Part shown: in pieces, positions 1 to 8,306 of the stretch
Position numbering within the stretch: position 1 is the stretch's first letter
Layout of the letters: each line of letters begins with the position of its first letter
Source of the DNA: Longispora sp047121295
Lineage (GTDB): Bacteria > Actinomycetota > Actinomycetes > Mycobacteriales > Micromonosporaceae
Assembly (NCBI RefSeq): GCF_047121295.1
Contig: NZ_CP139447.1
Span: forward strand, 1,922,001-1,986,000
DNA length: 64,000 nucleotides
Direction of reading: 5' to 3'
Position numbers and translations under genes: made by a program
The notes under the pieces: model-generated
Seen by the model: only the letters and a program-made list of their open reading frames with translations
Database searches by the model: none
What the model was told of the DNA's origin: nothing

Positions 1-621
1 GCCCGCGCCGCCGGCGACCGGATCGCCGAGTGCCACGCCCTGCTCCGCACCTGCTACGTCGCGCTGTACGGCACGCACGACCCCGTCGCCGGCGCCGCCC
101 ACGCCCAGAGGGCCGCGACCGTCGCCCGGCACAGCCCGGCCCTGCGCGCGCTCGCCCTGCTGCACGTCGCGGAGGCGCACGCGATGCTCGGCGAGGCCCG
201 CGACTGCGACGCGACCCTCGACACCGCGCACGCCCTGCTCGCCGACCCCGACACCGACGACCCGGGCCGATTCCTCCTCGACCCGGCGCCGTTCCGCCGG
301 CTCGCCGGGGCCGCCCACCTGCGGCTCGGCCGCCCGGCCACCGCCCGCGCGCTCCTCGACCGCGCCGCCGACGACCTGCCGCCGACAAAGACCACAACCC
401 TCCTCCTGGGTACGCTCGCGCGCGCCCACGCCCACGAGGGCCACCTCGACGCGGCCGTCGCGACCCTGCACCGGGCCGCCGACCAGCTCGCCGCGCACCG
501 GGGCGCGGCCGGCCTGCGCGCGGTCGGGGCGGCCATGGACGACCTGGCCCGGTGGCGCGCGGAGCCGAGCGTGGCGACCCTCCGCGACCACCTGAACACC
601 ATCGGTGCCTGGCCGCGCTGA
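1..621 (+). CDS. C-terminal part of a TPR-like helical-repeat protein (5' end outside window)
   Basis: The frame is open from the first base to a TGA at 619-621, about 206 residues, so the start lies upstream of the window. The translation is almost all alpha-helical, with Ala/Leu-rich pairs of helices (LRALALLHVAEAHAML, ATARALLDRAADDL, GTLARAHAHEGHLDAAVATL) spaced like tetratricopeptide repeats. No catalytic motif is visible. C-terminal blocks like this are common in actinomycete helix-turn-helix/TPR regulators, which is the likeliest origin, but the DNA-binding part cannot be seen. Reading frame and codon use are convincing; function is inference. Confidence 0.6.
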   Translation, partial: ARAAGDRIAECHALLRTCYVALYGTHDPVAGAAHAQRAATVARHSPALRALALLHVAEAHAMLGEARDCDATLDTAHALLADPDTDDPGRFLLDPAPFRRLAGAAHLRLGRPATARALLDRAADDLPPTKTTTLLLGTLARAHAHEGHLDAAVATLHRAADQLAAHRGAAGLRAVGAAMDDLARWRAEPSVATLRDHLNTIGAWPR

Positions 622-823
622 CCTGGGGCGCCCTACGCCGGCGGGCGTGACCGACCGCACATCCGTCGGGTCGCGGGGGAGGCCCACAATGCTCACCGCC
701 GAGCGCGCCCTGCCTCCGCCGGGGCCGGGGCAGCGGGCAGGGTGTGCCGAAAACGTGCCACAACATGGGGGCGGCGTTCCCTGGTCGCCGAGAATGTCGG
801 TGGCAGCGGGTAGCCTGCTCTGC

Positions 824-1621
824 GTGCTGACTGTCTCCACCGTGAATGTCAACGGCCTGCGCGCCGCCTCCGGCAAGGGCTACCTCGAATGGCTGGCCGC
901 CACCAGCGCCGACGTCGTCTGCCTACAGGAGGTGCGCGCCGAGGCGCACCAGCTCGCCGACGAGGTCCGCGAGCCCGAGGGCTGGCACACGTTCTACGCG
1001 CCGGCCGCCGCCAAGGGCCGGGCCGGCGTGGCCGTGCTCACCCGCCGCGAGCCCTTCGAGCACCGGGTCGGTTTCGGCTCCACCGAGTTCGACGGCTCCG
1101 GCCGCTACCTCGAGGTGGACCTCCCCGGCGTCACGATCGCCAGCCTCTACCTGCCGTCCGGCGAGACCGGCACGGACCGCCAGGCGGAGAAGGAGCGCTT
1201 CATGGCCGAGTTCATCGACTACCTGGCCGCGCTGCGCAAGCGCGCCGAGTCCGACGGCCGCGAGGTGCTGGTCTGCGGCGACTGGAACATCGCGCACCGC
1301 GAGGCCGACCTGAAGAACTGGAAGACCAACCAGAAGACGGCCGGCTTCCTCCCGGAGGAGCGCGCCTGGCTGACCCGGCTGTACGACGAGGTGGGCTACG
1401 TGGACGTCGTCCGCGGCGTGCACCCGGACGGCCCGGGCCCCTACACCTGGTGGTCGTACCGGGGGAAGGCCTTCGACAACGACGCCGGCTGGCGCATCGA
1501 CTACCACGTGAGCACCCCGGGCCTCGCGTCCCGCGCGACGGCCGCCCGGGTGGAACGCGCGGACACCTACGAGGGCCGCTGGTCCGACCACGCCCCGGTC
1601 ACGGTGACCTACACCACATAG
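824..1621 (+). CDS. xthA: Exodeoxyribonuclease III (AP endonuclease family)
   Basis: 265-residue endonuclease/exonuclease/phosphatase-fold enzyme expected to cut at abasic sites and act as a 3'-5' exonuclease in base-excision repair. The N-terminus LTVSTVNVNGLRAA, the LQEVRAE metal-binding glutamate, CGDWNIAHREADLKNWK, GWRIDYH and the final WSDHAPV motif are all present in family order. The GTG at 824 is chosen because homologues begin at this LTVSTVNVNG block; an in-frame ATG at 794 would add ten residues. It is convergent with the uracil-DNA glycosylase gene, so two base-excision repair genes share one terminator. Confidence 0.93.
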   Translation: MLTVSTVNVNGLRAASGKGYLEWLAATSADVVCLQEVRAEAHQLADEVREPEGWHTFYAPAAAKGRAGVAVLTRREPFEHRVGFGSTEFDGSGRYLEVDLPGVTIASLYLPSGETGTDRQAEKERFMAEFIDYLAALRKRAESDGREVLVCGDWNIAHREADLKNWKTNQKTAGFLPEERAWLTRLYDEVGYVDVVRGVHPDGPGPYTWWSYRGKAFDNDAGWRIDYHVSTPGLASRATAARVERADTYEGRWSDHAPVTVTYTT

Positions 1622-1690
1622 CCGCCCGGCCTGTGCCCTGTGCCTCGGGTTCCGGGCCCGGGCCACACGTCCGCGCCCCTGGGCAACGCC

Positions 1691-1729
1691 CCGGCCCGGG
1701 TCGCGGCCACACGCCGCGACCCGGGCCGG
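1691..1729. terminator. Bidirectional stem-loop between xthA and ung
   Basis: A perfect 16-bp inverted repeat (1691-1706 with 1714-1729) around a 7-nt loop lies in the 124-bp gap between two convergent genes. There is no T-run on either side, as is usual for G+C-rich actinomycete terminators. Confidence 0.8.
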
Positions 1730-1745
1730 TCGTCTCACCCCAGGA

Positions 1746-2420
1746 TCAGGACGGCAGTGTCCAGTCGATCGGCTCGGCCCCCTGCGCGACCAGCAGCTCG
1801 TTGGCCCGGCTGAACGGCCGCGACCCGAAGAACCCCCGGTCGGCCGACATCGGGCTCGGGTGCACCGACTCCACGCACGGCGTCGACCCGAGCAGCGGCT
1901 TCAGGCCCTGCGCGTCGCGCCCCCACAGGATCGCCACCAGCGGCTTGTCCCGGGCGACGAGGGCCCGGATCGCCTGGTCGGTGACCTTCTCCCAGCCCTT
2001 GTTCTTGTGCGCGCCCGGATTGCGGGGCGCCGTGGTGAGCGACCGGTTGAGCAGGAGCACGCCCTGCTCGGCCCACGGGGTCAGGTCGCCCGTGGCGGGC
2101 TTGGGCAGGCCCAGATCCGTCATGTACTCCTTGAAGATGTTGATCAGGCTCGGCGGGATCCGGCGCACGTCCGGTGCCACCGAGAAGCTGAGCCCCACGG
2201 CGTTGCCCGGGGTCGGGTAGGGGTCCTGGCCGACGAGGAGGAGCCGGACGCCGTCCAGCGGCTGGGTGAACGCCCGGAGGATGTTCTCCCCGGCGGGCAG
2301 GTAACTGCGGCCGGCGGCGATCTCCTCACGGAGGAAGTCACCCATCGCGGTGATGTTCGGCTGCACGGGCGCCAGGGCCTCGGCCCAGCCCGGATCGACA
2401 AGTTCGGTCAATGTTGCCAC
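1746..2420 (-). CDS. ung: Uracil-DNA glycosylase, family 1
   Basis: 224-residue enzyme that removes uracil from DNA. The family-1 motifs are intact: GQDPYPTPGNAVGLSFS (water-activating Asp and Tyr), the LLLNRSLTTAP strand, GAHKNKGWE and the DNA-intercalation loop HPSPMS. The length matches the bacterial family. The GTG at 2420 (VATLTELVDPGW) is chosen because it sits where homologues begin; residues further upstream do not look conserved. It is convergent with xthA, with no co-transcribed partner. Confidence 0.93.
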   Translation of the reverse strand: MATLTELVDPGWAEALAPVQPNITAMGDFLREEIAAGRSYLPAGENILRAFTQPLDGVRLLLVGQDPYPTPGNAVGLSFSVAPDVRRIPPSLINIFKEYMTDLGLPKPATGDLTPWAEQGVLLLNRSLTTAPRNPGAHKNKGWEKVTDQAIRALVARDKPLVAILWGRDAQGLKPLLGSTPCVESVHPSPMSADRGFFGSRPFSRANELLVAQGAEPIDWTLPS

Positions 2421-2684
2421 GCCACCAGACCTTAGTCGCCACCCCCGACAAAACCGGCTCGGGGCGGCGAACCGTGCGGTCGGGGTGCCGGTGCCGACCT
2501 GGCGGGTGGCGGCGACGACCGACCCTTGTCCGCGCCCCGGCGGGGGCAGGGAAAACCCTTGAATTGCGGCGCAACGGGTGACAACCTCACGTCTGCACCT
2601 TGACACCTGATTATTCATAAATCTAAATCTTTGGTAGGTCCTAACAGGCCCTGTTACATGAACCCCTCATCATGGAGCGTGAAC

Positions 2685-3269
2685 ATGACCCCCAAGAGCT
2701 TCCTGCGCGGGATGCGGAACGTGACCATCGCGGTCGCGGTCGCCGGCAGCGCACTGCTCTTCGGCGGCGGCGTGGCCCAGGCCGCGCCCGCAGCCGCCGC
2801 CCCGGCACCCCTCGCCGCCCGGACCCTGGTGTACAACGCCAGCGGCGCCGGCCAGTTCTCCGCCACCGCCGACCAGGCGGTCGGCATCTGGAACCAGCGG
2901 GTGCCCAACATCCACCTGCAGAAGTCGGGCAGCCCGACCATCTACATCTACGTGACCAACAGCGGCGGCTCCCGCGCCTACGTCCAGGGCCTGGGCCGGG
3001 GCACCGTCTACATCGACACCACCCAGGTCAACCAGGGTCACAGCCCGCTGCGGATCCTCGCGCACGAGCTGGGCCACATCCTCGGCCTGCCGGACAACTA
3101 CAACGGCAACTGCGCGATCCTGATGTCCGGCGGCAGCGCCGGCACCTCGTGCACGAACCCGTACCCGAGCTCGGCCGAGGCCTCCCGGGTGAACCAGCTG
3201 TTCAGCTTCGCCCCGGCCCTCGCGGGCAAGGACGAGGCGTTCGTCGCGCCGGTCTGCCACGTCTACTAG
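2685..3269 (+). CDS. Snapalysin-type secreted metalloprotease (M7)
   Basis: 194-residue exported zinc protease. A signal peptide (about residues 1-28, RGMRNVTIAVAVAGSALLF then AQA) is followed by a short pro-region and the compact M7 domain. The zinc motif HELGHILGLPDN is the HExxHxxGxxD form of snapalysins, with Asp as third ligand, and is followed by the usual Cys pair (NCAILMSGG, TSCTNPYPS). ATG 2685 has a GGAG ribosome site 8 nt upstream. In Streptomyces the gene usually sits beside a divergent LysR activator; none is here. The 80 bp upstream contain an A+T-rich stretch (about 2605-2640) that probably holds the promoter. Confidence 0.9.
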   Translation: MTPKSFLRGMRNVTIAVAVAGSALLFGGGVAQAAPAAAAPAPLAARTLVYNASGAGQFSATADQAVGIWNQRVPNIHLQKSGSPTIYIYVTNSGGSRAYVQGLGRGTVYIDTTQVNQGHSPLRILAHELGHILGLPDNYNGNCAILMSGGSAGTSCTNPYPSSAEASRVNQLFSFAPALAGKDEAFVAPVCHVY

Positions 3270-3387
3270 GCCGACCAGGGGCCGCCGATCACAGAAGTGG
3301 TCGGCGGCTCCCGCCCGCCGCTGAGCCGGGCCGGGCCCCGGAATCCGGACCGCGCCCGGCCCGGCGCCCGGCGGTACGCTGGCGATC

Positions 3388-4056
3388 ATGGCTTCCCTGT
3401 TGTCGCTGAACATCGGCCGGATCATCCCGACGGACCACGCCACCCCCGGCGAGACCGGCATCGACAAGCGCCCGGTCCCCGGCCCGGTGGCCGTGTCCGC
3501 CCCCGGCCCCAAGGGCACGGGCGGCAGCGGCCTCGCCGGCGACGGGATCCGGGACCTGCGGCACCACGGCGGCGACGACCAGGCCGTCTACGCCTACGCG
3601 GCCGAGGACCTGGACGCCTGGGCCGCCGAGCTGGGCCGCGAGCTGCGCCCGGGCATGTTCGGCGAGAACCTGACCACCCTCGGCGTCGACGTCACCGGCG
3701 CGCTGATCGGCGAGCGCTGGCGGGTCGGGCCGCAGGTCGTGCTGGAGGTGACCACGGCCCGGATCCCGTGCCGGACGTTCGCCGGCTGGATGGGGGAGAG
3801 CCGCTGGGTGCGGCGGTTCACGGAGCGGGGCGTGCCCGGCGCGTACCTCCGGGTGATCGTGCCCGGGGAGATCCGGGCCGGCGACGGGATCGAGGTCGTG
3901 CACCGCCCGGACCACGACGTGACGGTCGGGATCGCCTTCCGCGCGCTGACCACGGAGCGCGACCTGCTGCCGACGCTGCTGGCGGCCCGGGCGCTGCACC
4001 CGGAGGCCGTGGCCCAGGCCGCGCTCGGCGAGCCGATCACGCTCGACGGCCCCTGA
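3388..4056 (+). CDS. MOSC-domain protein (YiiM-like)
   Basis: 222-residue single-domain MOSC protein. The domain is related to the C-terminal domain of molybdenum-cofactor sulfurases and is thought to bind a sulfur or molybdopterin-linked ligand through a conserved Cys. Recognisable blocks are GDGIRDLRHHGGDDQAVYAYA, PGMFGENLTTLGVD, the Cys motif RIPCRTFAGWM and the C-terminal helical tail. The YiiM subgroup acts on N-hydroxylated base analogues in E. coli, but the real substrate here cannot be inferred. Start at ATG 3388. It stands alone between a protease gene and an ABC operon on the same strand. Confidence 0.85.
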   Translation: MASLLSLNIGRIIPTDHATPGETGIDKRPVPGPVAVSAPGPKGTGGSGLAGDGIRDLRHHGGDDQAVYAYAAEDLDAWAAELGRELRPGMFGENLTTLGVDVTGALIGERWRVGPQVVLEVTTARIPCRTFAGWMGESRWVRRFTERGVPGAYLRVIVPGEIRAGDGIEVVHRPDHDVTVGIAFRALTTERDLLPTLLAARALHPEAVAQAALGEPITLDGP

Positions 4057-4080
4057 AAGAACCCCTGAAGAACCGGACGA

Positions 4081-4098
4081 GACGGTTACGGCGACACC
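4081..4098 (+). repeat. Dispersed intergenic repeat, copy 1
   Basis: Core GACGGTTACGGCGACACC, 25 nt after the MOSC stop codon, followed by a C-rich tract. Identical to the copy at 35140-35157 and closely similar to those at 8205, 24482, 46347, 59727 and 63361. Confidence 0.75.
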
Positions 4099-4192
4099 TG
4101 CCCCGCCCCCGCCGGTGACCGCCCCGCCACGCGCCCGCGCCCACGGTGCCCCCGTGACCGGCAGCGGCGGCTGACCGGCCACCACCCGACCC

Positions 4193-4271
4193 CATGACAA
4201 CTGTCATGCCAAGATCATGACTCGCGACCCGGGTCCGCCCGCGCCCCGACCGGCAGAGTCATGGGCATGAC
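4193..4271. promoter_or_regulatory. Cluster of CATGAC half-sites in the ABC exporter promoter
   Basis: A perfect palindrome CATGACA-AC-TGTCATG (4193-4208) is followed by an inverted repeat CATGACTC (4216-4223) / GAGTCATG (4256-4263), and one more CATGAC at 4266-4271 overlapping the start region. Five half-sites in 79 bp just ahead of an operon that encodes its own NarL-type response regulator suggest an autoregulated operator. The binding protein is inferred. Confidence 0.6.
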
Positions 4272-5181
4272 AACGACAGCGACTGTCCAGGCCGGAACGG
4301 CCGTCAGTCTGACCGGACTCCACAAGCGCTACGGCGACCTGCGCGCCGTCAACGGCGTCGACCTCGTCATCGCCCCGGGTGAGGTCGTCGCCCTCCTCGG
4401 CCCGAACGGCGCCGGCAAGTCCACCACGATCGACATGCTCCTCGGCCTGAGCAAGCCCGACGCCGGCGACGTGCGGATCTTCGGGAAGTCGCCGCGCGAC
4501 GCGGTCCGCACCGGCGTGATCGGCGCGATGCTGCAGAAGGACAACCTGCGCGCCAACGCCACGGTCCGCGAGACCATCGAGATCATCGCCACCCTGCACG
4601 GCAAGCCCGAGCGGGTCGGCCCCACGATGGAGACGGTCGGGATCACCGACATCGCCAAGCAGAAGTGCGGCAAGCTGTCCGGCGGGCAGAAGCAGCGGGT
4701 CCGGTTCGCGCTGGCCATGGTCAGCGACCCCGACCTGCTGGTCCTCGACGAGCCGACGGTCGCCATGGACGTCGAGATCCGCCGGCAGTTCTGGCGGTCG
4801 ATGCGGGAGTACACCGACGCCGGCCGCACCGTGCTGTTCGCCACCCACTACCTGGAGGAGGCGGAGGAGTACGCCGACCGGGTCGTCATGCTCCGCGCCG
4901 GCCGCGTCATCGCCGACGGTACGGTCGCCCAGGTCCGGGCCGCCGCCTCCGGGCGTACGCTGCGGGCCGTCGTGCCCACTGCCACCGAGGCCCAGCTGGC
5001 CGCCCTGCCGGGCGTCACCTCCCTCGAACTCCGCGACGGCCGCGCCGTCCTGAGCTGCGCCGACTCCGACGCCGCCGTCCGCGCCCTGCTGCGCGAGCAC
5101 CCCGAAGCCCACGATATTGAGATCGCCGCAGTGAACCTCGAGGACGCCTTCCTCGCGCTCACCGGAGAGGACGCCCGATGA
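4261..5181 (+). CDS. ABC exporter ATP-binding protein (DRA-type)
   Basis: 306-residue ATPase of an ABC-2 drug, lipid or lantibiotic exporter. Walker A GPNGAGKSTT, Q-loop region MLQKDN, signature LSGGQKQR, Walker B LLVLDEPTV and the H-loop ATHYLEEAEE are intact. About 80 residues after the ATPase domain form the C-terminal extension usual for this class. ATG 4261 or the internal ATG 4267 could start translation. The stop codon overlaps the permease start (ATGA), so the two are translationally coupled. The operon continues through a DesK-type kinase and its regulator, which suggests induction by envelope stress or a membrane-active compound. Confidence 0.9.
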   Translation: MGMTTTATVQAGTAVSLTGLHKRYGDLRAVNGVDLVIAPGEVVALLGPNGAGKSTTIDMLLGLSKPDAGDVRIFGKSPRDAVRTGVIGAMLQKDNLRANATVRETIEIIATLHGKPERVGPTMETVGITDIAKQKCGKLSGGQKQRVRFALAMVSDPDLLVLDEPTVAMDVEIRRQFWRSMREYTDAGRTVLFATHYLEEAEEYADRVVMLRAGRVIADGTVAQVRAAASGRTLRAVVPTATEAQLAALPGVTSLELRDGRAVLSCADSDAAVRALLREHPEAHDIEIAAVNLEDAFLALTGEDAR

Positions 5182-5915
5182 ACCTGCGCTACCTGGCCAT
5201 CGAGGCCAAGCTCGTCGCCCGCAACAGCCGGTTCGCGATCTTCACGGTCGTCATGCCCTCGGTGCTCTTCCTCATCTACTGCGGCCTGTGGGCCAAGAAC
5301 GGCGCCACCTACCCCGACGGCTCGGCAGTGGCCCCGTCCCTGATGGTCGCGATGGCCGCGTACGGCTCGATGGGCGCGGCCCTGTCCACCGGCGCGCAGA
5401 TCGCCATGGAGCGCGGGATCGGCTGGCAGCGCCAGTTGCGGCTCACGCCGATGCCGGGCGTCACGTACATGCTCACCAAGGGCCTGCTCGCCATGCTGAT
5501 GGCGTTCCCCACCATCGGCCTGGTCTCCGTCCTCGGCGTCATCCAGGGCGTGGACCTCAGCGGGGGCCAGTGGCTGCGGCTGATCCTCGGGCTCTGGCTC
5601 GCCGCCGCCCCGTTCGCGGTGCTCGGCATCATGATCGGCCAGTACGCCACCGTCGACAGCCTCCAGCCGATCGTCAGCGGCCTGATGATGGTGCTCGGCC
5701 TGCTGGGTGGCATGTGGATCCCGGCCCAGATCGTGCCGGACTGGATGCAGAGCATCATGAAGATCACGCCCACCTACTGGCTCCGCGAGGTCGGCCAGGC
5801 CGCCTTCGCCCCGCACCCGGTGCTCGGCACGGCGGCGGCGGTCCTCGGCGGGTACGCGGTGGTGGCCGGTCTCCTGGCGGCCCGCCGCTACGTGACCGAC
5901 ACGGCCCGCGTCTAG
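5178..5915 (+). CDS. ABC-2 type exporter permease
   Basis: 245-residue membrane subunit for the ATPase encoded just upstream. Six hydrophobic segments are visible, beginning around FAIFTVVMPSVLFLIYCGLW and ending near AAAVLGGYAVVAGLLAARR. The large central block ALSTGAQIAMERGIGWQRQLRLTP is typical of ABC-2 permeases of the CcmB/DrrB-like group. The start overlaps the ATPase stop by 4 nt; the kinase gene follows after 9 bp. Confidence 0.88.
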   Translation: MNLRYLAIEAKLVARNSRFAIFTVVMPSVLFLIYCGLWAKNGATYPDGSAVAPSLMVAMAAYGSMGAALSTGAQIAMERGIGWQRQLRLTPMPGVTYMLTKGLLAMLMAFPTIGLVSVLGVIQGVDLSGGQWLRLILGLWLAAAPFAVLGIMIGQYATVDSLQPIVSGLMMVLGLLGGMWIPAQIVPDWMQSIMKITPTYWLREVGQAAFAPHPVLGTAAAVLGGYAVVAGLLAARRYVTDTARV

Positions 5916-5924
5916 TCTTCGACC

Positions 5925-7049
5925 ATGACGACTGACGCCAGCCCGGTACCGGAGCCCCCGGTGCCGGGCGCCGTCCGTGGACTGCTCGGCCGCAGGGTCG
6001 GCGTACTGGTCACGGTGTTCTTCTCGCTGTTCCTGCTCTCGTTCGCCGCTGACATGGCGGTGTCCGACCGGCCGACCGGCACCAAGGTCGCGTTCCTGGC
6101 GGTGCTGGCCGTCTACGGCGTGAGCTACGGCTTCGGCGTCATCCTGTTCTGGAACGGCACGGTCACCCGCAAGCTGGCCCTGGTCGGCTGGCTGCTCCTG
6201 CTGTTCGTGGTGCTGCTGGTGATCGGCGGGCTGCCGGCGATGATGCTCGCGACGTACATCATCGGCCCGGTCTCGGTGATGCTCCCGTTCCGCTGGGCCG
6301 TCGGGCTCAGCGGCGCGCTGCTGGCGGGCCTGCTCGTCGCGATGGTGGCCACGGGCGAGGACCTGATGGGCGCGTGGCTGGGCCTGCTGGCGATCACGGC
6401 CTCCGTGGCGCTGATGGGCCGGCTGATGACCGTGAACCGGGAGCTGTTCACCGCCCGGCACGAGCTGGCCGCGATGGCCGTGAGCCAGGAGCGGGCCCGG
6501 GTCGCCCGGGACCTGCACGACGTCCTCGGCCACAGCCTGACCACGATCACGGTGAAGGCCGGCCTGGCCCGGCGGATCCTGGAGACCGACCCGACCGGCG
6601 TGGACCGGGCCGTCGCGGAGATCGCCGACCTCGAACGGCTGTCCCGGCAGGCGCTCACCGAGGTCCGGGCGACGGTCTCGGGATACAGAAAGGCCTCCCT
6701 GGCCGCCGAGCTCGCCGGCGCGAACGTCGCCCTCGCCGCCGCCGACATCGTCGCGGACCTGCCGCAGGCCGTCGACGACGTGCCCCCGGAGCTGCAGGAA
6801 TCCTTCGCCTACGTGGTCCGCGAGGGCGTCACGAACGTGCTGCGGCACTCGGGCGCGTCCCGGTGCCAGATCCGGCTCGGCCCGACCTGGCTCGAGGTCC
6901 GCGACAACGGGGTCGTCCAGCCCGGCCCGGCCGGCAACGGACTCACCGGCCTGCGCGAACGGCTCGCGGCGGTCGGCGGCACGGTGGAGGCCGGGTCGGC
7001 ACCCGGCGGAGGTTTCCTGATCAGGGCGACGGTGGAGGCGAAGAAGTGA
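5925..7049 (+). CDS. Sensor histidine kinase, DesK/NarL group
   Basis: 374-residue membrane kinase. Five or six transmembrane helices occupy roughly residues 20-165, with almost no extracytoplasmic loop, as in intramembrane-sensing kinases. The HisKA_3 dimerisation motif ARDLHDVLGHSL places the phosphoacceptor at about His198. The ATPase domain has the N-box REGVTNVLRHSG and the G-boxes DNGV and GNGLTGLRERL. Its TGA overlaps the GTG of the response regulator. It probably senses membrane state or the exported compound and phosphorylates the next protein. Confidence 0.9.
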   Translation: MTTDASPVPEPPVPGAVRGLLGRRVGVLVTVFFSLFLLSFAADMAVSDRPTGTKVAFLAVLAVYGVSYGFGVILFWNGTVTRKLALVGWLLLLFVVLLVIGGLPAMMLATYIIGPVSVMLPFRWAVGLSGALLAGLLVAMVATGEDLMGAWLGLLAITASVALMGRLMTVNRELFTARHELAAMAVSQERARVARDLHDVLGHSLTTITVKAGLARRILETDPTGVDRAVAEIADLERLSRQALTEVRATVSGYRKASLAAELAGANVALAAADIVADLPQAVDDVPPELQESFAYVVREGVTNVLRHSGASRCQIRLGPTWLEVRDNGVVQPGPAGNGLTGLRERLAAVGGTVEAGSAPGGGFLIRATVEAKK

Positions 7050-7651
7050 TCCGGGTACTCCTGGCCGACGACCAGGCCCTCGTGCGCGGCGCGCTCGCGG
7101 CGATGCTCAGCATCGAGGCGGACATCGAGGTGGTGGCCCAGGTGGCCACCGGCGACGACGTGCTGGCCGCCGCCCGGGAGACCAACCCCGACGTGGCCCT
7201 CCTCGACGTGCAGATGCCCGGCAAGGACGGCCTGACCGCCGCCGGGGAACTGCACCGCGCGCTGCCGGCCGTGCGGATCGTGATCTGCACGACGTTCGGC
7301 CGCCCGGGGTACCTCGCCCGCGCGATGGCCGCCGGCGCCGTCGGCTTCGTGGTCAAGGACGCGCCACCGGAGCAGCTGGTCGACGCCGTCCGCCGGGTGC
7401 ACGCCGGCCTCCGGGTGGTCGACCCCGCCCTGGCCGCCGAGTCGCTGGCGACCGGGGCGAGCCCGCTGACCCCGCGCGAGCACGAGGTACTCCTCGCGGC
7501 CGTCGCCGGTGGCACGGTCTCCGACCTGGCGAAACAGCTCCGGCTGTCGGAGGGCACGGTCCGCAACCACCTGTCCTCGGCGATCGGCAAGACCGGGGCC
7601 CGCACGTCGCCGGAGGCGGCGCGGATCGCGGAGGAACGCGGCTGGCTCTGA
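7046..7651 (+). CDS. Response regulator, NarL/LuxR family
   Basis: 201-residue two-domain regulator. The receiver domain has the acidic pair LADDQ, phosphoacceptor Asp54 in LLDVQMPGKDG, and the conserved Lys in VVKDAPP. The C-terminal LuxR-type helix-turn-helix is LTPREHEVLLAAVAGG through LSEGTVRNHLSSAIGKTG. GTG 7046 overlaps the kinase stop codon. As the last gene of the ABC/two-component operon, it is the natural candidate to bind the CATGAC palindromes at 4193-4271. Confidence 0.92.
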   Translation: MIRVLLADDQALVRGALAAMLSIEADIEVVAQVATGDDVLAAARETNPDVALLDVQMPGKDGLTAAGELHRALPAVRIVICTTFGRPGYLARAMAAGAVGFVVKDAPPEQLVDAVRRVHAGLRVVDPALAAESLATGASPLTPREHEVLLAAVAGGTVSDLAKQLRLSEGTVRNHLSSAIGKTGARTSPEAARIAEERGWL

Positions 7652-7812
7652 CGGTGCGCCATCGCCCGGGGCACGGCCGGGTCGCTGTCGGGCGGGGCGC
7701 CCATGCCCGGGGCCGATGTGCCGGCGGAACCGGGGGCGGCGGCGCCACCACCCCCGGCCTCGCGCGACACTCAGCCCGGTCCGGCCGCCGTCCGCCGGCC
7801 CGGGCCCGCGCC

Positions 7813-8019
7813 TCAGGCCTTGCTCAGGCTGGCGCGGCGCTTCTCGACGTCGATGTCGAGGATCCGCACCGTGACGCTCTCACCGACCTGCGGCTGGGTT
7901 TCCCCGTGCAGCAGACCGTCGGCGTCGTCGGAGATCCGGACGAACACCCCGAAGGGCACAATGGCCGAGACGTGTCCGGTCAGGACATCGCCGACCTGGA
8001 GTTCTTCTAAGCGGGACAT
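7813..8019 (-). CDS. Small single S1-domain RNA-binding protein
   Basis: 68-residue protein made of one S1/OB-fold domain: LEELQVGDVLTGHVSAIVPF, GVFVRISDDADGLLH and SVTVRILDIDVEKRRASLS follow the canonical S1 strand order. It should bind single-stranded RNA, perhaps on the ribosome or degradosome, but a partner cannot be named. ATG 8019 is fixed by an exceptionally strong ribosome binding site 4-14 nt upstream. It is monocistronic and convergent with the response regulator. Confidence 0.85.
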   Translation of the reverse strand: MSRLEELQVGDVLTGHVSAIVPFGVFVRISDDADGLLHGETQPQVGESVTVRILDIDVEKRRASLSKA

Positions 8020-8022
8020 GCA

Positions 8023-8033
8023 ATCACCTCCTT
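8023..8033 (-). promoter_or_regulatory. Full-length Shine-Dalgarno of the S1 protein
   Basis: Reads AAGGAGGTGAT on the minus strand, complementary to the 16S 3' end over 11 positions, with 7 nt between GGAGG and the ATG. By far the strongest ribosome site in the window, implying high expression. Confidence 0.85.
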
Positions 8034-8204
8034 CCTCGGCAGGCTCCGCTGAGCGGGCGACACGAGTGGAGGGGCGGGCCACGGGCCCGCCGGGTGATCA
8101 CGGCGCAGCCGGATCGCCCGTCTGTGCACGGCGCAAGGCCGACCCGGCAGTCACGCCGACGACCCTACCGCCGAAACCGGACACCCACAACCCAAGATCA
8201 CAAA

Positions 8205-8220
8205 CTTTTTCCGGTTACGG
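8205..8220 (+). repeat. Dispersed intergenic repeat, copy 2
   Basis: CTTTTTCCGGTTACGG followed by a diverged GACACC position and the C-rich tail seen in the 63361 copy (CCCGCCGCGC then GGCCCCGCCCGG). Lies in the 287-bp gap between the S1 gene and the DUF1028 gene; the rest of the gap shows no gene. Confidence 0.7.
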
Positions 8221-8306
8221 TGAGGCCTGCCCGCCGCGCGTCGGCCCCGCCCGGGGGCTCCGTCGGGGGCTGGGCACGGTCCTGAACGCTCGGTAGGCTC
8301 CGGCCC

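Noticed and set aside
605..823. N-terminal extension of exonuclease III
   Set aside because: The frame is open back to 605, but the extra 73 residues overlap the previous gene's end and are not part of the family; homologues begin at LTVSTVNVNG.
4848..6848. A 666-codon minus-strand frame opposite the ABC operon
   Set aside because: Low-complexity His/Gly/Arg/Asp translation with no motif; the plus strand encodes three well-defined proteins there.
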